DNA of 64,000 nt, taken from positions 868,001 to 932,000 of the forward strand of contig CP046174.1 in assembly GCA_017161075.1 (NCBI GenBank). The letters are read 5' to 3'. A model generated the notes under the pieces. That model was given only the letters and a program-made list of their open reading frames with translations. It did no database searches and was not told the DNA's origin. The stretch comes from Erysipelotrichaceae bacterium 66202529. Its GTDB lineage: Bacteria > Bacillota_I > Bacilli_A > Erysipelotrichales > Erysipelotrichaceae. The translations under genes and the position numbers were made by a program. Shown here piece by piece: positions 1-8,182 of this stretch (the stretch's first letter is position 1; every line of letters begins with the position of its first letter).

Positions 1-741
1 GCTCTCAATGAGCTTTCAAGGAAGGGAGTAAGGTTGGCAATCGCCAGTGGCAGACCTCCTTTTGCTATGGAACAAAGTCTGCTGGAGCAGGTGAAGTTTG
101 ATTATTTCGTATGCAGTAACGGGGCGTTTGTGCGCAATGCTCAGCATGAGGTTCTGTATCATTACAGCTTCACCATGGAGGAGACGCTGAAGCTGATCCG
201 TGCCTTTAAACGGACAGACAATGCATTGATGTTCCAGTGTCAGGATGCGGCACATTGCTATCACGGCTACAAGCGCATTGCGAATATGCTCCAGAATTTT
301 TTAGGCAGACTGGATATCCTGGTGGATGAGCGCGAGTCTGACGGCTATCAGCAGTCCACTATGCCGCTGGCAGCGGTGGCGAAGATAGAGGACTGCGATT
401 TGGCGATGATGAAGGAAAAATTCCCGCAGTTTCTGTTTACACCGTTTGATGAAAGCTTTTACGATATCAACGGAACGCATAACAAGGCAACCGGCGTTGC
501 CCATATCTGTGAGGCTATGGGCTGGGAAATGCAGGATGTTATCAGCTTTGGGGACGATTATAACGATTTGGAAATGATTCGTGCCTGTGGAATCGGTGTC
601 GCGATGGGAGATGCCAGAAGCGCGGTTCAGGACGCTGCGGATTATGTTACCGGGTTGTGCAGCAAGGATGGAATTGCCAATGCACTTTTGCATTACGGTC
701 TGATTGATGAGGGATGTATCCATGAAGCTGTTTCTAAGTGA
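1..741 (+). CDS. Cof-type HAD-superfamily phosphatase, 5' end cut by the window edge
   Basis: The frame is open from base 1, so the true start and the nucleophile motif (DxDGT) lie upstream of the window; 246 residues are visible. HAD motif II is seen as IASGR near residue 16, the motif III lysine in NGTHNKATG, and motif IV as SFGDDYNDLEM. These are the hallmarks of Cof/YidA-type phosphatases, soluble Mg-dependent enzymes that hydrolyse sugar phosphates and similar small phosphoesters. The stop overlaps the start region of the next HAD gene, so the two are probably cotranscribed. The substrate cannot be told from sequence. An internal TTG at 34 is not the start, because coding similarity continues upstream of it. 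Confidence 0.93.
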   Translation, partial: ALNELSRKGVRLAIASGRPPFAMEQSLLEQVKFDYFVCSNGAFVRNAQHEVLYHYSFTMEETLKLIRAFKRTDNALMFQCQDAAHCYHGYKRIANMLQNFLGRLDILVDERESDGYQQSTMPLAAVAKIEDCDLAMMKEKFPQFLFTPFDESFYDINGTHNKATGVAHICEAMGWEMQDVISFGDDYNDLEMIRACGIGVAMGDARSAVQDAADYVTGLCSKDGIANALLHYGLIDEGCIHEAVSK

Positions 742-1525
742 TCTTGACGGTACCCTGATGGATGTGCAGGGGACGATTCATGAGGAGGACTTGCAGGCGA
801 TACAAAAGCTGCAGGAGCATGGAATCGCATTCGGTATCGTGACTGGCAGGGATGTTGGGTTCTGCCGGCGTCTGATTCAGCGCTATGCATTGCCAAAGTG
901 CGATATCATTGGAAACAACGGAGGCTCTATCTGGATTGGCGGAAGCAAGGTCATGGAGGAGCATATCGCTGCAAAGGATACGCTGGAAATCATGGAGTTT
1001 CTAAAAAATCATCTGGATGAGGTCAATCCGTTTGTATGCAATGAAGAAGGCATTTTCTATCTCATGAAGGATCATTACACAGCGCAAAAATGGGAAGAGG
1101 TAAAGGAAACACTCGCCTATCTGGGTACGATTTCTTCCTGTGATCTGCTGAACTATCTGAAGGCAGAACAGGAGCCGATCGTGAAAATCAGCATTCATAC
1201 ATATACAAAGGAAGGTACGGATGCCTGGCTTCCTGTTTTGCGCGATACCTTTGGTAAGCAGTACGAAATCCTGCCAACCTCCTTTGACTATATAGAAATC
1301 ACACGCAAGGGAATTGACAAAGGAAAGTCTTTGCTGGAGCTGCTGAAGCTGCTGCAGGTAAAGAGGGATGAGGTTGCTGTTATCGGTGATGGAGCCAATG
1401 ATATCAGCCTGTTTCATGAAGTACCTATGAGCTTTGCCATGGCCTCTGCAGAGGAATATGTACAAAAGGAAGCGGCACATGTTGTAAAAAGTGTTGCAGA
1501 AGCAGTCGCTTTCGTTATAGAATAG
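722..1525 (+). CDS. Cof-type HAD-superfamily phosphatase
   Basis: A 267-residue protein with the four HAD motifs: nucleophile motif SDLDGT at residues 6-11, motif II GIVTGR, the lysine in KGIDKGKS, and VIGDGANDISLF. It should be a cytosolic Mg-dependent phosphatase of sugar phosphates or cofactors. I chose ATG 722 rather than the in-frame TTG at 704 because a GAGGGA ribosome site ends about 8 bases upstream and the nucleophile motif normally lies within the first 15 residues. The start overlaps the preceding HAD gene by about 20 bases, which suggests translational coupling. Substrate unknown. Confidence 0.92.
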   Translation: MKLFLSDLDGTLMDVQGTIHEEDLQAIQKLQEHGIAFGIVTGRDVGFCRRLIQRYALPKCDIIGNNGGSIWIGGSKVMEEHIAAKDTLEIMEFLKNHLDEVNPFVCNEEGIFYLMKDHYTAQKWEEVKETLAYLGTISSCDLLNYLKAEQEPIVKISIHTYTKEGTDAWLPVLRDTFGKQYEILPTSFDYIEITRKGIDKGKSLLELLKLLQVKRDEVAVIGDGANDISLFHEVPMSFAMASAEEYVQKEAAHVVKSVAEAVAFVIE

Positions 1526-1564
1526 AGTACAAACAACATACGGAAATGTTAAAGGAGTGGTTTT

Positions 1565-1891
1565 ATGGCTACAAAAAAGAATACGGCAGGACAGACATCT
1601 GCCAGGATGGTTATGGATGTACTGAAAAAAAACAATGCGTATACAGCAGATTCAGCGGTAGGCTACGATGCTTTTAAAAACCTTAGACTGTCAACGGCTG
1701 TGATCGCCTATACGATTGCCAATTTGATGGAAACCGGTATTATTATGAGAACGGAGGAAGACCGTTATTATTTTGAAGAGAAAAATTGGAATAAGGTCGT
1801 TCATAAGGTTAAATACTCCTATTTGTTCCTTTTGGGATTGCCGCTTATTATTCTGTTCATATTTTTAGGTATTCAATTTCTGCTGAGATAA
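1565..1891 (+). CDS. Small membrane-anchored protein with helix-turn-helix-like N-terminus
   Basis: A 108-residue protein. Residues 10-70 are helical, with a turn and a region (MRTEEDRYYFEE) that resembles the wing of a winged-helix domain. Residues about 84-106 form one strong hydrophobic segment ending in LLR, which predicts a C-terminal membrane anchor. An AAAGGAGTGG ribosome site lies just before the ATG. It follows the two HAD genes by 39 bases on the same strand and is closed by a hairpin, so it is probably the last gene of that unit. I do not recognise a named family; the winged-helix reading is tentative. Confidence 0.72.
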   Translation: MATKKNTAGQTSARMVMDVLKKNNAYTADSAVGYDAFKNLRLSTAVIAYTIANLMETGIIMRTEEDRYYFEEKNWNKVVHKVKYSYLFLLGLPLIILFIFLGIQFLLR

Positions 1892-1913
1892 TGGAAATGA
1901 ATTGGAAATGAAA

Positions 1914-1942
1914 AAAAGGATTCGCGTTGTGCGAATCCTTTT
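1914..1942 (+). terminator. Rho-independent terminator after the HAD operon
   Basis: Perfect 12-bp stem AAAAGGATTCGC / GCGAATCCTTTT around a 5-base loop, 23 bases after the stop at 1891. The T run is only four bases long and belongs to the stem. Confidence 0.8.
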
Positions 1943-2341
1943 CATGTGGGAACGTCCCGATAGCTGGTGAACAATTATTTGTGCTTTCCAAGCCGCTGAT
2001 TTGGAAACTTTAATACATGCCGCATTGTATTCTGAAGCAGATGCCACAAGTATTATACAAACTGTTTTTTTTGTAATTTACAAATGATAAATATATGCGT
2101 GTACATTCAATCAGATGCCGTTATAAGCAGCACTGCTTTAAGCTGATTATACGCGGGTGATTTGACGTGTACAATTCCTCTTATGGTATCCATAAAGCAG
2201 ATATTTTCTATTGAAAAGTCGCTTTTTGAAAATATAGGAACCTGTTTGGATATAGCCTCAGATGCAGTGAAAACATAATGATCTTACAAATCCTGCCACA
2301 GGAAGAGTGGCATGCAGGTATAATCACCGCTGTAAACCGCG
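1943..2341. other. Intergenic, no gene seen
   Basis: About 400 AT-rich bases between two convergent units. Short frames exist on both strands but none has a ribosome site or recognisable product. Nothing else is visible. Confidence 0.5.
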
Positions 2342-2374
2342 AAAAAAAAGACGCAGCATTTTTTGCCGTGCGTC
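2342..2374 (-). terminator. Rho-independent terminator of the isomerase/epimerase gene
   Basis: Read on the minus strand: stem GACGCA..GCA / TGC..TGCGTC with a two-base bulge, followed by eight T. It lies about 60 bases beyond the stop of the gene at 2437-3330. Confidence 0.8.
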
Positions 2375-2436
2375 CTTGAAGTCTTTGCCGTTTCAGCCCT
2401 GTGATTGGGAAACAGAGCATAAGGTCTGAGCATTCA

Positions 2437-3330
2437 TCAGGCAGGATCTGCAAGTGAAATCCAGTCCTGCATCCGCTTCATGCTCTCCAGTGTTTCGTTA
2501 TACTCGGTTTCCGCCTCCAGGGATACGGCGTTTTCATATCCGTATTTTCGCAGATTGGAGAAAATCATCATAAAATCAATGTCTCCCATATCAAAGGCAA
2601 CATGACGAAACGGTTTTGCCAGTGCTTCATCATAGGCGTAATCCTTGATATGAATATGATCGATCCACGGATAAATATACTGCAGCTCCTCCTCCAGTGA
2701 AAAGGTCAGATATTCCGGCGGTACATTTTCCTTGTAGGCACGATAGCTGTTCGCAGGATCCCAGAGCAGCTTTAGATAGTCGCTTTTTATAGCCTTTACT
2801 ACTTGAATGCTCATATGCCCCTTTGGCAGATGGGAGTATGGACAGTTCTCCAGAACAAGTGTCACATGTTCTTCCTCTGCAATACGCACAGCCTGGCGTA
2901 CATTTTTCATAATTCGTGCAATATGCTCCTGGGTACCATAGTACGGTGGACGGTTATCAGGGAAGCGGAACGGAAAAATACGAACCCTTGGACAATTCAG
3001 CTTCTTGGCAATACGGCATGCGTTTTTTAAATATCGCAAATGTGTGCTGACGTCCCCTTCGATAGCATGGAAAGCCGGATTGAACAGACTTACGGTATCC
3101 TGCTCCATAAGCGGACACAGAAAGAACACGGTACTGGCAATACAGGAAACCTTCATATCGTAGGTATTCAGTAATGTACGTATGGTATTGATTTCTTTAA
3201 GACTGCATTCCTCAATACTTTTACCAAAAACATTATGCAGCTCTACGTGCGTATAGCCGTAAAGCTTGGCTATACGTAAGGCGGTTTCCAGATCCTCATC
3301 AATCTGGTCAGTGATTACAGATGCATACAT
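2437..3330 (-). CDS. Sugar phosphate isomerase/epimerase (AP-endonuclease-2-like TIM barrel)
   Basis: A 297-residue protein with the features of the xylose-isomerase-like TIM-barrel family (AP_endonuc_2): metal-ligand candidates E in LVLENCPYS, D in LLWDPANSY, H/K/D in DHIHIKDYA, and a C-terminal E in VSLEAETEY. Family members isomerize or epimerize keto sugars and their derivatives (hexulose, tagatose or inosose epimerases). The start is supported by AGAGGAG seven bases upstream of ATG. It is divergent from a mannose-6-phosphate isomerase and shares a 150-bp promoter region with it, so a role in the same sugar pathway is likely. Exact substrate unknown. Confidence 0.85.
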   Translation of the reverse strand: MYASVITDQIDEDLETALRIAKLYGYTHVELHNVFGKSIEECSLKEINTIRTLLNTYDMKVSCIASTVFFLCPLMEQDTVSLFNPAFHAIEGDVSTHLRYLKNACRIAKKLNCPRVRIFPFRFPDNRPPYYGTQEHIARIMKNVRQAVRIAEEEHVTLVLENCPYSHLPKGHMSIQVVKAIKSDYLKLLWDPANSYRAYKENVPPEYLTFSLEEELQYIYPWIDHIHIKDYAYDEALAKPFRHVAFDMGDIDFMMIFSNLRKYGYENAVSLEAETEYNETLESMKRMQDWISLADPA

Positions 3331-3350
3331 AAACTCACTCCTCTTTAATT

Positions 3351-3379
3351 ATTATAACAATATAACAATATCTGTGCAA
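3351..3379 (-). promoter_or_regulatory. Sigma-70-type promoter for the isomerase/epimerase
   Basis: On the minus strand TTGCAC, 17-base spacer, TATAAT, ending about 20 bases before the start codon at 3330. Confidence 0.7.
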
Positions 3380-3413
3380 TTGATTTTAAATAATATACAA
3401 AAATATGTTATAA

Positions 3414-3423
3414 TGTAATTACA
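3414..3423. promoter_or_regulatory. Candidate GntR operator TGTAATTACA
   Basis: A perfect 10-bp palindrome five bases upstream of the -35 box of the mannose-6-phosphate isomerase promoter and between the two divergent promoters. The same palindrome occurs upstream of deoC at 11766-11775. Assignment to the GntR protein at 11855 is inference. Confidence 0.55.
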
Positions 3424-3428
3424 ATATA

Positions 3429-3457
3429 TTGATTTTCTGCATTCCACATTGTATAAT
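3429..3457 (+). promoter_or_regulatory. Sigma-70-type promoter for manA-like gene
   Basis: TTGATT, 17-base spacer, TATAAT; the -10 box ends 27 bases before ATG 3485. This also argues against the upstream start at 3449, which would lie inside the promoter. Confidence 0.75.
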
Positions 3458-3484
3458 ACGATTGTAAAGAAAGAGGTAGACACT

Positions 3485-4426
3485 ATGTATCCTATGAAAT
3501 TAAAGCCTGTATATGATAAAACCATATGGGCAAACGACCGATTGACGACAATGCGTGGCTTAGAGGAAACGGGTATGGGTACCTGCTGGGAAATCAGTGC
3601 GCATCCCCATGCTAAAAATGTAATCCTAAACGGGGAATATGCCGGTAAGACACTGGATGAATTGATTAAGACCGACCCAACAGCAATCCTGGGGGAAAAA
3701 GAGCTGCATCAGATGCTGCGCCTTGCTTATCTGGATGCGGCAGAGGATTTGTCCATTCAGGTGCATCCTTATGATGAATATGCAAGAGAGCATGAACATG
3801 ATGAAGGAAAGACGGAATCCTGGTATATTTTACAGGCAGATAAAGGTGCTACGCTGGTTGCTGGTACGACTGCATCCGATGCGGCAGTTATCAAAGAGGC
3901 GGTTGCCTGTGGTGAGGTAGAGAAGTATGTACGCAAGGTTGAGGTAGAGGCAGGAGATTTTGTTTGTATCGATGCCGGAATGCTCCATGCGCTTGGCAAG
4001 GGAATCCTGGCACTGGAAATCGGACAGAATTCCAATACCACCTATCGCTTTTATGATTATCACCGCAAGGATGCTTCCGGCAAGGAACGTAAGCTGCATA
4101 TTGAAAAGTGCTTTGATGTCGCAGATTTTTCTCTGCATTGCAATAAGATTGCCTCTCCGTTTCCTATAACAGCGCATACAGAGGAGAAAATGCTGGTGGA
4201 TCGCAGGGAATTCAGTGTACGGCTTGTCGATGTGGCGGAAAGCTATGTGCTTCCAAAAGATGAGAAGCGTTTTTACTGCCTGAGCAATGTTTCTGCGGAT
4301 TGTGCAATCCGCTATCAGGGAAAAGAGCTTTCCTTTGCCTTCACGGAGAATATTTTTGTGCCTGCAGGCTGTGATGATATAGAAATTATTGGAAAGGCAC
4401 GTATCCTGATAAGCTTCGTAAGATAA
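3485..4426 (+). CDS. manA: Class I mannose-6-phosphate isomerase
   Basis: A 313-residue cupin-fold enzyme that interconverts mannose-6-phosphate and fructose-6-phosphate using zinc. Zinc-ligand motifs are visible: QVHPYDEYA, E in GKTESWYIL, H in GMLHALGKG, followed by the family signature EIGQNSNTTYRFYDY. The start at 3485 has AAGAGG upstream and agrees with the promoter; the longer frame from 3449 overlaps the -10 box. It is one of three class I isomerases here (others at 14054 and 37409). It directly precedes a mannose-class PTS operon, which would deliver its substrate. The family assignment is firm; the sugar used in vivo could be another hexose phosphate. Confidence 0.93.
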   Translation: MYPMKLKPVYDKTIWANDRLTTMRGLEETGMGTCWEISAHPHAKNVILNGEYAGKTLDELIKTDPTAILGEKELHQMLRLAYLDAAEDLSIQVHPYDEYAREHEHDEGKTESWYILQADKGATLVAGTTASDAAVIKEAVACGEVEKYVRKVEVEAGDFVCIDAGMLHALGKGILALEIGQNSNTTYRFYDYHRKDASGKERKLHIEKCFDVADFSLHCNKIASPFPITAHTEEKMLVDRREFSVRLVDVAESYVLPKDEKRFYCLSNVSADCAIRYQGKELSFAFTENIFVPAGCDDIEIIGKARILISFVR

Positions 4427-4448
4427 AATTTTCACACAATGTTCACAT

Positions 4449-4493
4449 AAAAACGCATGCAGTGTTAAAAATCGCTGTAAATATGCGTTTTTT
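4449..4493 (+). terminator. Rho-independent terminator after manA-like gene
   Basis: Stem AAAACGCAT / ATGCGTTTT with a long loop that contains an inner CAG/CTG pairing, then a run of T. It separates the isomerase from the PTS operon. Confidence 0.75.
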
Positions 4494-4569
4494 TCTATTC
4501 TGGAGCCAGCTTTTTGGTTAAATTGTGTGATTACATTTGTAATTATGTGAGAAAAATTTATCAAAACAG

Positions 4570-4598
4570 TTGAAATTATGGGGAACGTGGTGTAAGAT
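4570..4598 (+). promoter_or_regulatory. Promoter of PTS operon 1, with flanking TTACA/TGTAA elements
   Basis: TTGAAA, 17-base spacer, TAAGAT. It is flanked by half-site pairs: TTACATTTGTAA at 4531-4542 upstream and TTACAATGTAA at 4598-4608 overlapping the expected transcription start. These share half-sites with TGTAATTACA but in the opposite order. The promoter match is good; the operator reading is inference. Confidence 0.55.
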
Positions 4599-4608
4599 TA
4601 CAATGTAA

Positions 4609-5026
4609 ATAGCGGAGGTAAGCGATTACATTTCAACGAAAGCTGGTCACTTCGGAATGGAATCCTTACGTAACACAGGCAGAACTGGTATGGTCTTGTG
4701 TTTCAAAACGTATACATTTATGTATATAGGCAATTTCTTTGCATTTCGTAAATATTTCCCTGAAAAAACGAAAAAAAAAGGATGTTTTAGAAGAAAAACA
4801 TCCATCTCATATAGTATACCTTATGAGACATTCTGGAAAATCCCTGTTTTTGATGTAAAACACAAAAAAAACAGACGATTTTACAAGAATATCGTCTGTA
4901 CTGTTAAGTATAGGTATTTGCATAAGGTGATGAGGAAAAAGGATTTGGTTTGCGAAACCAAAATATTTTTTTGGTCTTACTCACCTGAGTTTTGTTCTGT
5001 GTCCGTGAAAAAAAGGAGGACGACAA
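4609..5026 (+). other. Long structured leader of PTS operon 1
   Basis: About 420 bases separate the promoter from the IIA start. It holds a candidate stem AACACA/TGTGTT (4671-4703), a perfect inverted repeat TATACAT-TT-ATGTATA (4711-4726), hairpins at 4780-4803, 4805-4829 and 4872-4902, and at 4944-4972 a hairpin TTTGGTTT / GAAACCAAA followed by a T run that looks like an intrinsic terminator only 55 bases before IIA. A 133-codon frame (4657-5058) crosses all of these and overlaps IIA; I regard it as chance. No known riboswitch consensus was recognised. Confidence 0.5.
4944..4972 (+). terminator. Terminator-like hairpin in the PTS 1 leader (possible attenuator)
   Basis: Stem TTTGGTTT / GAAACCAAA with a two-base loop and the tail ATATTTTTTT. 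It lies inside the leader, upstream of IIA, so transcription of the operon must pass it. An antiterminator partner was not identified. Confidence 0.5.
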
Positions 5027-5458
5027 ATGAAATACGTGATTATGGTAAGTCATGGTGAATTTGCACCGGGATTACATTCTGCTGTCAAAATGATGACAGG
5101 CGATCGTGATGATGTCCTGAGTACAAGTCTGAAGGCTGATATGAGCGCTGATGAATTCGCTGCGAATTTCAAAGCTCTTGTAGAGCCGCTGAAGGCTGAT
5201 GACAGTGTGATTCTGCTGGCTGACATCCTGAGTGGATCTCCATTCACCAATGCACTGGCTGTTCTTGATGAAAAAGGCCTGATGCAGAACACACTTGTGA
5301 TTGCAGGTATGAATATGCCGCTGGCAATTACAGCCGTATTGATGAAAGATAATTTTGACGATGCAGAGATGCTGAAAGAAACTCTGCTGAGTGAGGGTCA
5401 TGCCGGATTAACAGAATATGTTATGGAAAGCAGTGACGACGCAGAAGATGACATTTAA
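5027..5458 (+). CDS. PTS mannose-family IIA component
   Basis: A 143-residue EIIA-Man domain. The phosphorylatable histidine is His9 in MVSHGEFAPG; the domain continues with ILLADILSGSPFTNAL and VIAGMNMPLAI, typical of the family. It receives phosphate from HPr and passes it to IIB. AAAAGGAGGACGACAA precedes the ATG. It is the first gene of a IIA-IIB-IIC-IID operon with short gaps, and acts as a soluble cytosolic protein docked on the membrane complex. An acidic tail (SSDDAEDDI) closes it. The sugar is probably a hexose or amino sugar, but this cannot be fixed from sequence. Confidence 0.94.
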   Translation: MKYVIMVSHGEFAPGLHSAVKMMTGDRDDVLSTSLKADMSADEFAANFKALVEPLKADDSVILLADILSGSPFTNALAVLDEKGLMQNTLVIAGMNMPLAITAVLMKDNFDDAEMLKETLLSEGHAGLTEYVMESSDDAEDDI

Positions 5459-5476
5459 CTAAGGAGGTTATAGAAC

Positions 5477-5968
5477 ATGATTAGTTTTATTCGAGTTGAC
5501 GACCGTATTATTCACGGTCAGATTGTAACACGCTGGTCAAAAGAGTTTCCATGCGATGGTATTATCGCAGTAAATGACAAGGCAGCTACGACACCTGTAT
5601 TAACGCAGTCATTCAAAGCTTCAACAAATAAAAAAGTGTTTGTATGGACACTGGAACATTTCCTTGAAAAAGCAGATACTGTTTTGAAAAGCGATAAGAG
5701 ATATTTCTTGATTACGAAAAATCCAGTGGATATGAAAAAGATTCTTGTTGATCACAAATTCATTCCAAGTGATGTGAAACGTGTAGTCATTGGCCCATGC
5801 AATGATCGTCCAGGTGCTGTTAAATTAGGACAGAATCAGTCTATTATTCAGGAAGAGGCTGAGGCAATTGAAGAAATGACAAATGCCGGATATACCGTTG
5901 AATTTGCATTGTTGCAGGAAACTTCCATCGGTACATGGGATAAATTCAGATCTAAATTTGGTTACTAG
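5477..5968 (+). CDS. PTS mannose/fructose/sorbose-family IIB component
   Basis: A 163-residue EIIB-Man family protein. The start MISFIRVDDRIIHGQIVTRW carries the active-site His13 in the family motif DxRxIHGQ. It accepts phosphate from IIA and donates it to the sugar during transport through IIC/IID. AAGGAGGT precedes the start by nine bases; the gap to IIA is 18 bases. The DNA of this and the next two genes is lighter in GC and richer in non-CTG leucine codons than most neighbours, as often seen for highly expressed transport genes. Confidence 0.94.
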   Translation: MISFIRVDDRIIHGQIVTRWSKEFPCDGIIAVNDKAATTPVLTQSFKASTNKKVFVWTLEHFLEKADTVLKSDKRYFLITKNPVDMKKILVDHKFIPSDVKRVVIGPCNDRPGAVKLGQNQSIIQEEAEAIEEMTNAGYTVEFALLQETSIGTWDKFRSKFGY

Positions 5969-6036
5969 CATTGGGAGGCTGTAGCTAAATTAGATTATAT
6001 ATTACGATTCATTTATAAAGAAAAGGAGAAATTATT

Positions 6037-6873
6037 ATGAGTTGGCTTCAAGCAATTTTAATTGGTCTTATGAGTTGTACTGCAGCTAGTACGATTGCTT
6101 GTCTAGGTACTACCGTAGGTAACTATACTCTGAACAGACCATTGGTCGCATCTATGTTCGTTGGTCTTATCTTAGGTGATGTCCAGGGATGTATTCAGGT
6201 TGGTATCCCAATGCAGGTTATGTGGATCGCATTGGTAACTCCAGGTGGAACTGTTGCATCTGACTTACGTGCCGTATCTTATATCGGTATTCCTCTTGCT
6301 TATGTAGGCGCTAAAGCAGCTGGCTGGGACTTTGGCGGTACAGACGCACAGGGACTTGCTTCTACGATTTCTGCCATGACTGGTGTTATCGGTATCACAT
6401 TGTTCTATGGAACAGCTATGATGAACCTTATATGGCAGCACATTGGATGGGCAAGACTGGATAAGGGTGATTTCAGTATCATCGGTAAAGTTGATGCTTT
6501 ATTCCCACTGATTTCACACTTCGTATTATCTTTCTTACCATGTACATTACTGTGCTACTATGGATCTACAGCAGTTGCTGATCTGTTTGCTGTACTGAAT
6601 GTTGATGTTTGGTATGTAAAAGCATTGCTGGCAGTTGGTTCTGTACTGCCTGCAGTAGGTATCGCTATTCTGTTGAAATCTGTTATTACAAAGGCTTCTG
6701 ATTTATTGTTCTTTGTATTTGGTTTTGCTTTGGCAGCTTCTATGCACTTATCCTTACTTGCTGCTACAGCAGTAGGTGCTGTATTTGCACTGATTAACTA
6801 TCAGTTGGTAATGACAAAAGCTGGTGCTGCTAATGCTGGTGCTAGTGCAATCGATGATGAGGAGGATATTTAG
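6037..6873 (+). CDS. PTS mannose-family IIC permease component
   Basis: A 278-residue polytopic membrane protein of the EIIC-Man family. It begins with SWLQAILIGLMSC and contains the family stretch TLNRPLVASMFVGLILGD followed by IQVGIPMQVMWIALVTPGG. Hydrophobic helices fill most of the length; the C-terminus is short and acidic (DDEEDI). Together with IID it forms the sugar-translocating channel. AAAAGGAG lies before ATG, and IID starts two bases after its stop, so the two are translationally coupled. Confidence 0.94.
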   Translation: MSWLQAILIGLMSCTAASTIACLGTTVGNYTLNRPLVASMFVGLILGDVQGCIQVGIPMQVMWIALVTPGGTVASDLRAVSYIGIPLAYVGAKAAGWDFGGTDAQGLASTISAMTGVIGITLFYGTAMMNLIWQHIGWARLDKGDFSIIGKVDALFPLISHFVLSFLPCTLLCYYGSTAVADLFAVLNVDVWYVKALLAVGSVLPAVGIAILLKSVITKASDLLFFVFGFALAASMHLSLLAATAVGAVFALINYQLVMTKAGAANAGASAIDDEEDI

Positions 6874-6875
6874 TT

Positions 6876-7691
6876 ATGAAAAAAATATCTAAGAAAACGT
6901 TAAATAGCTCTTTCTGGCGTTGGTGGTATGGTAACTTAACTTGCTTCTCTCATGAACATATGCAGACTTGGGGTTACATGTGGTCTATGCTTCCTATTAT
7001 TCAGGAATTATATGAAACAAAGGAAGAACAGCAGGAAAAATTACAGACATATTATCCATTCTTCAATACTGAGCCTCAGATTGGATGTATGGTAGTTGGT
7101 ATCACAGCAGGTTTGGAAGAAGCACGTGCTAATGGTGCTGAAGGTATTGATGATGAAATGATCAATGGTATCCGTGCAGGTCTTATGGGACCTTTGGCAG
7201 GTATCGGTGATTCCCTGATCGTTGGTACGTATATTCCTATCTTGTTGGGAGTTGCAGTTGGTTTAGCTGAAGGTGGTTCTATTTTAGGTCCATTATTCTA
7301 CATTGTTGTTTGGAACGTTACTTCTATTTTCTTCCAGAAGTTCGTATATGACAAAGGATATGAGCTTGGTGGTTCTGCTGTTGAGCTGATTGTTGGTGAG
7401 CAGGCTACTGCATTCCGTGAGTCTGTAATCGTTATGGGACAGGTAATCGTTGGTGCGATGGCAGCATCTTGGATCAACATTACAACTCCTTTACAGATTG
7501 CTACAAACTCTGAAGGTGAACCTGTATTACTGCAGAGCAACTTGGATGGTGCATTCCCGAAAGTTCTGACAATGGTATTCGTATTATTTGCTTGGTGGTT
7601 AATGGCTAAAAAGAATATGTCACCAATCAAAGTATTGTTACTGTTCGTTGTAATTGGTTTCCTTGGATCTGTTGTAGGATTCATTGGGTAA
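6876..7691 (+). CDS. PTS mannose-family IID component
   Basis: A 271-residue EIID-Man protein. The N-terminal soluble part (residues about 1-110) is followed by the family signature IRAGLMGPLAGIGDSLI and several membrane helices near the C-terminus (WWLMAKK, then VLLLFVVIGFLGSVVGFIG). It completes the PTS complex. ATG 6876 follows the IIC stop closely, with GAGGAGGAT inside the IIC tail as ribosome site. A strong terminator follows, so this is the last gene of the operon. Confidence 0.94.
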   Translation: MKKISKKTLNSSFWRWWYGNLTCFSHEHMQTWGYMWSMLPIIQELYETKEEQQEKLQTYYPFFNTEPQIGCMVVGITAGLEEARANGAEGIDDEMINGIRAGLMGPLAGIGDSLIVGTYIPILLGVAVGLAEGGSILGPLFYIVVWNVTSIFFQKFVYDKGYELGGSAVELIVGEQATAFRESVIVMGQVIVGAMAASWINITTPLQIATNSEGEPVLLQSNLDGAFPKVLTMVFVLFAWWLMAKKNMSPIKVLLLFVVIGFLGSVVGFIG

Positions 7692-7708
7692 TTTATACGA
7701 TTCATACA

Positions 7709-7745
7709 AAATCATCCCTTACTCCCAAAAGGGGTGATTTTTTAA
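7709..7745 (+). terminator. Rho-independent terminator of PTS operon 1
   Basis: Stem AAATCATCCCTT / AAGGGGTGATTT (one G-T pair) followed by T6, 18 bases after the IID stop. Confidence 0.88.
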
Positions 7746-7746
7746 A

Positions 7747-7774
7747 TTGATTAAAAAGCAAATGATGATATAAT
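7747..7774 (+). promoter_or_regulatory. Promoter of the small membrane protein gene
   Basis: TTGATT, 16-base spacer, TATAAT, 34 bases upstream of ATG 7809. Confidence 0.65.
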
Positions 7775-7808
7775 AAGCTTATGGTTTTTATGAAATGGAG
7801 TGCACATT

Positions 7809-8120
7809 ATGACAAAATCAGAAAAGGAAAAACTAAAAAAAGAAATCGCTTATCGTGATTTAATGACAAGAAAGCTCATAAAAAGAGCAAAATCCTGTTT
7901 CTTGTTTTTTATACTGTTTGCGGCTGTGGCGTTTTGGGGCTTCACAGGACTGCATGATAACTTTCTTGTAATGGCTGAGGGAATAAGAGATGTATTAAAG
8001 TGGATTGCACTTGTCCTGGCAATCATTACAGGAGTGTTGACGGTTATGCTATATATCAGCTATAACAATTCAAAGAAATATGTATTCAAATTGATTGATA
8101 AGGTACAATTAAATAAATAA
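7809..8120 (+). CDS. Small two-helix membrane protein, function unknown
   Basis: A 103-residue protein with a charged N-terminal region (SEKEKLKKEIAYRDLMTRKLIKR), a hydrophobic segment at about residues 29-48 (FLFFILFAAVAFWGF) and a second at about 63-85 (WIALVLAIITGVLTVMLYI). The start at 7809 is preferred over the in-frame GTG at 7800 because GGAG ends eight bases upstream of it. It has its own promoter and a terminator on each side, so it is monocistronic. I do not recognise a family. Confidence 0.75.
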   Translation: MTKSEKEKLKKEIAYRDLMTRKLIKRAKSCFLFFILFAAVAFWGFTGLHDNFLVMAEGIRDVLKWIALVLAIITGVLTVMLYISYNNSKKYVFKLIDKVQLNK

Positions 8121-8182
8121 TTGCCTGGTGCTTGCAGAAATATGATACTTTAAGAGCCTAAGGTGTTTATGAATTTTAGTAA

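Noticed and set aside
3830..4564. 244-codon minus-strand frame
   Set aside because: Antisense to the mannose-6-phosphate isomerase, whose motifs and ribosome site are clear.
4657..5058. 133-codon plus-strand frame in the PTS 1 leader
   Set aside because: It runs through several hairpins, overlaps the IIA start, lacks a ribosome site and has a composition unlike real genes here.
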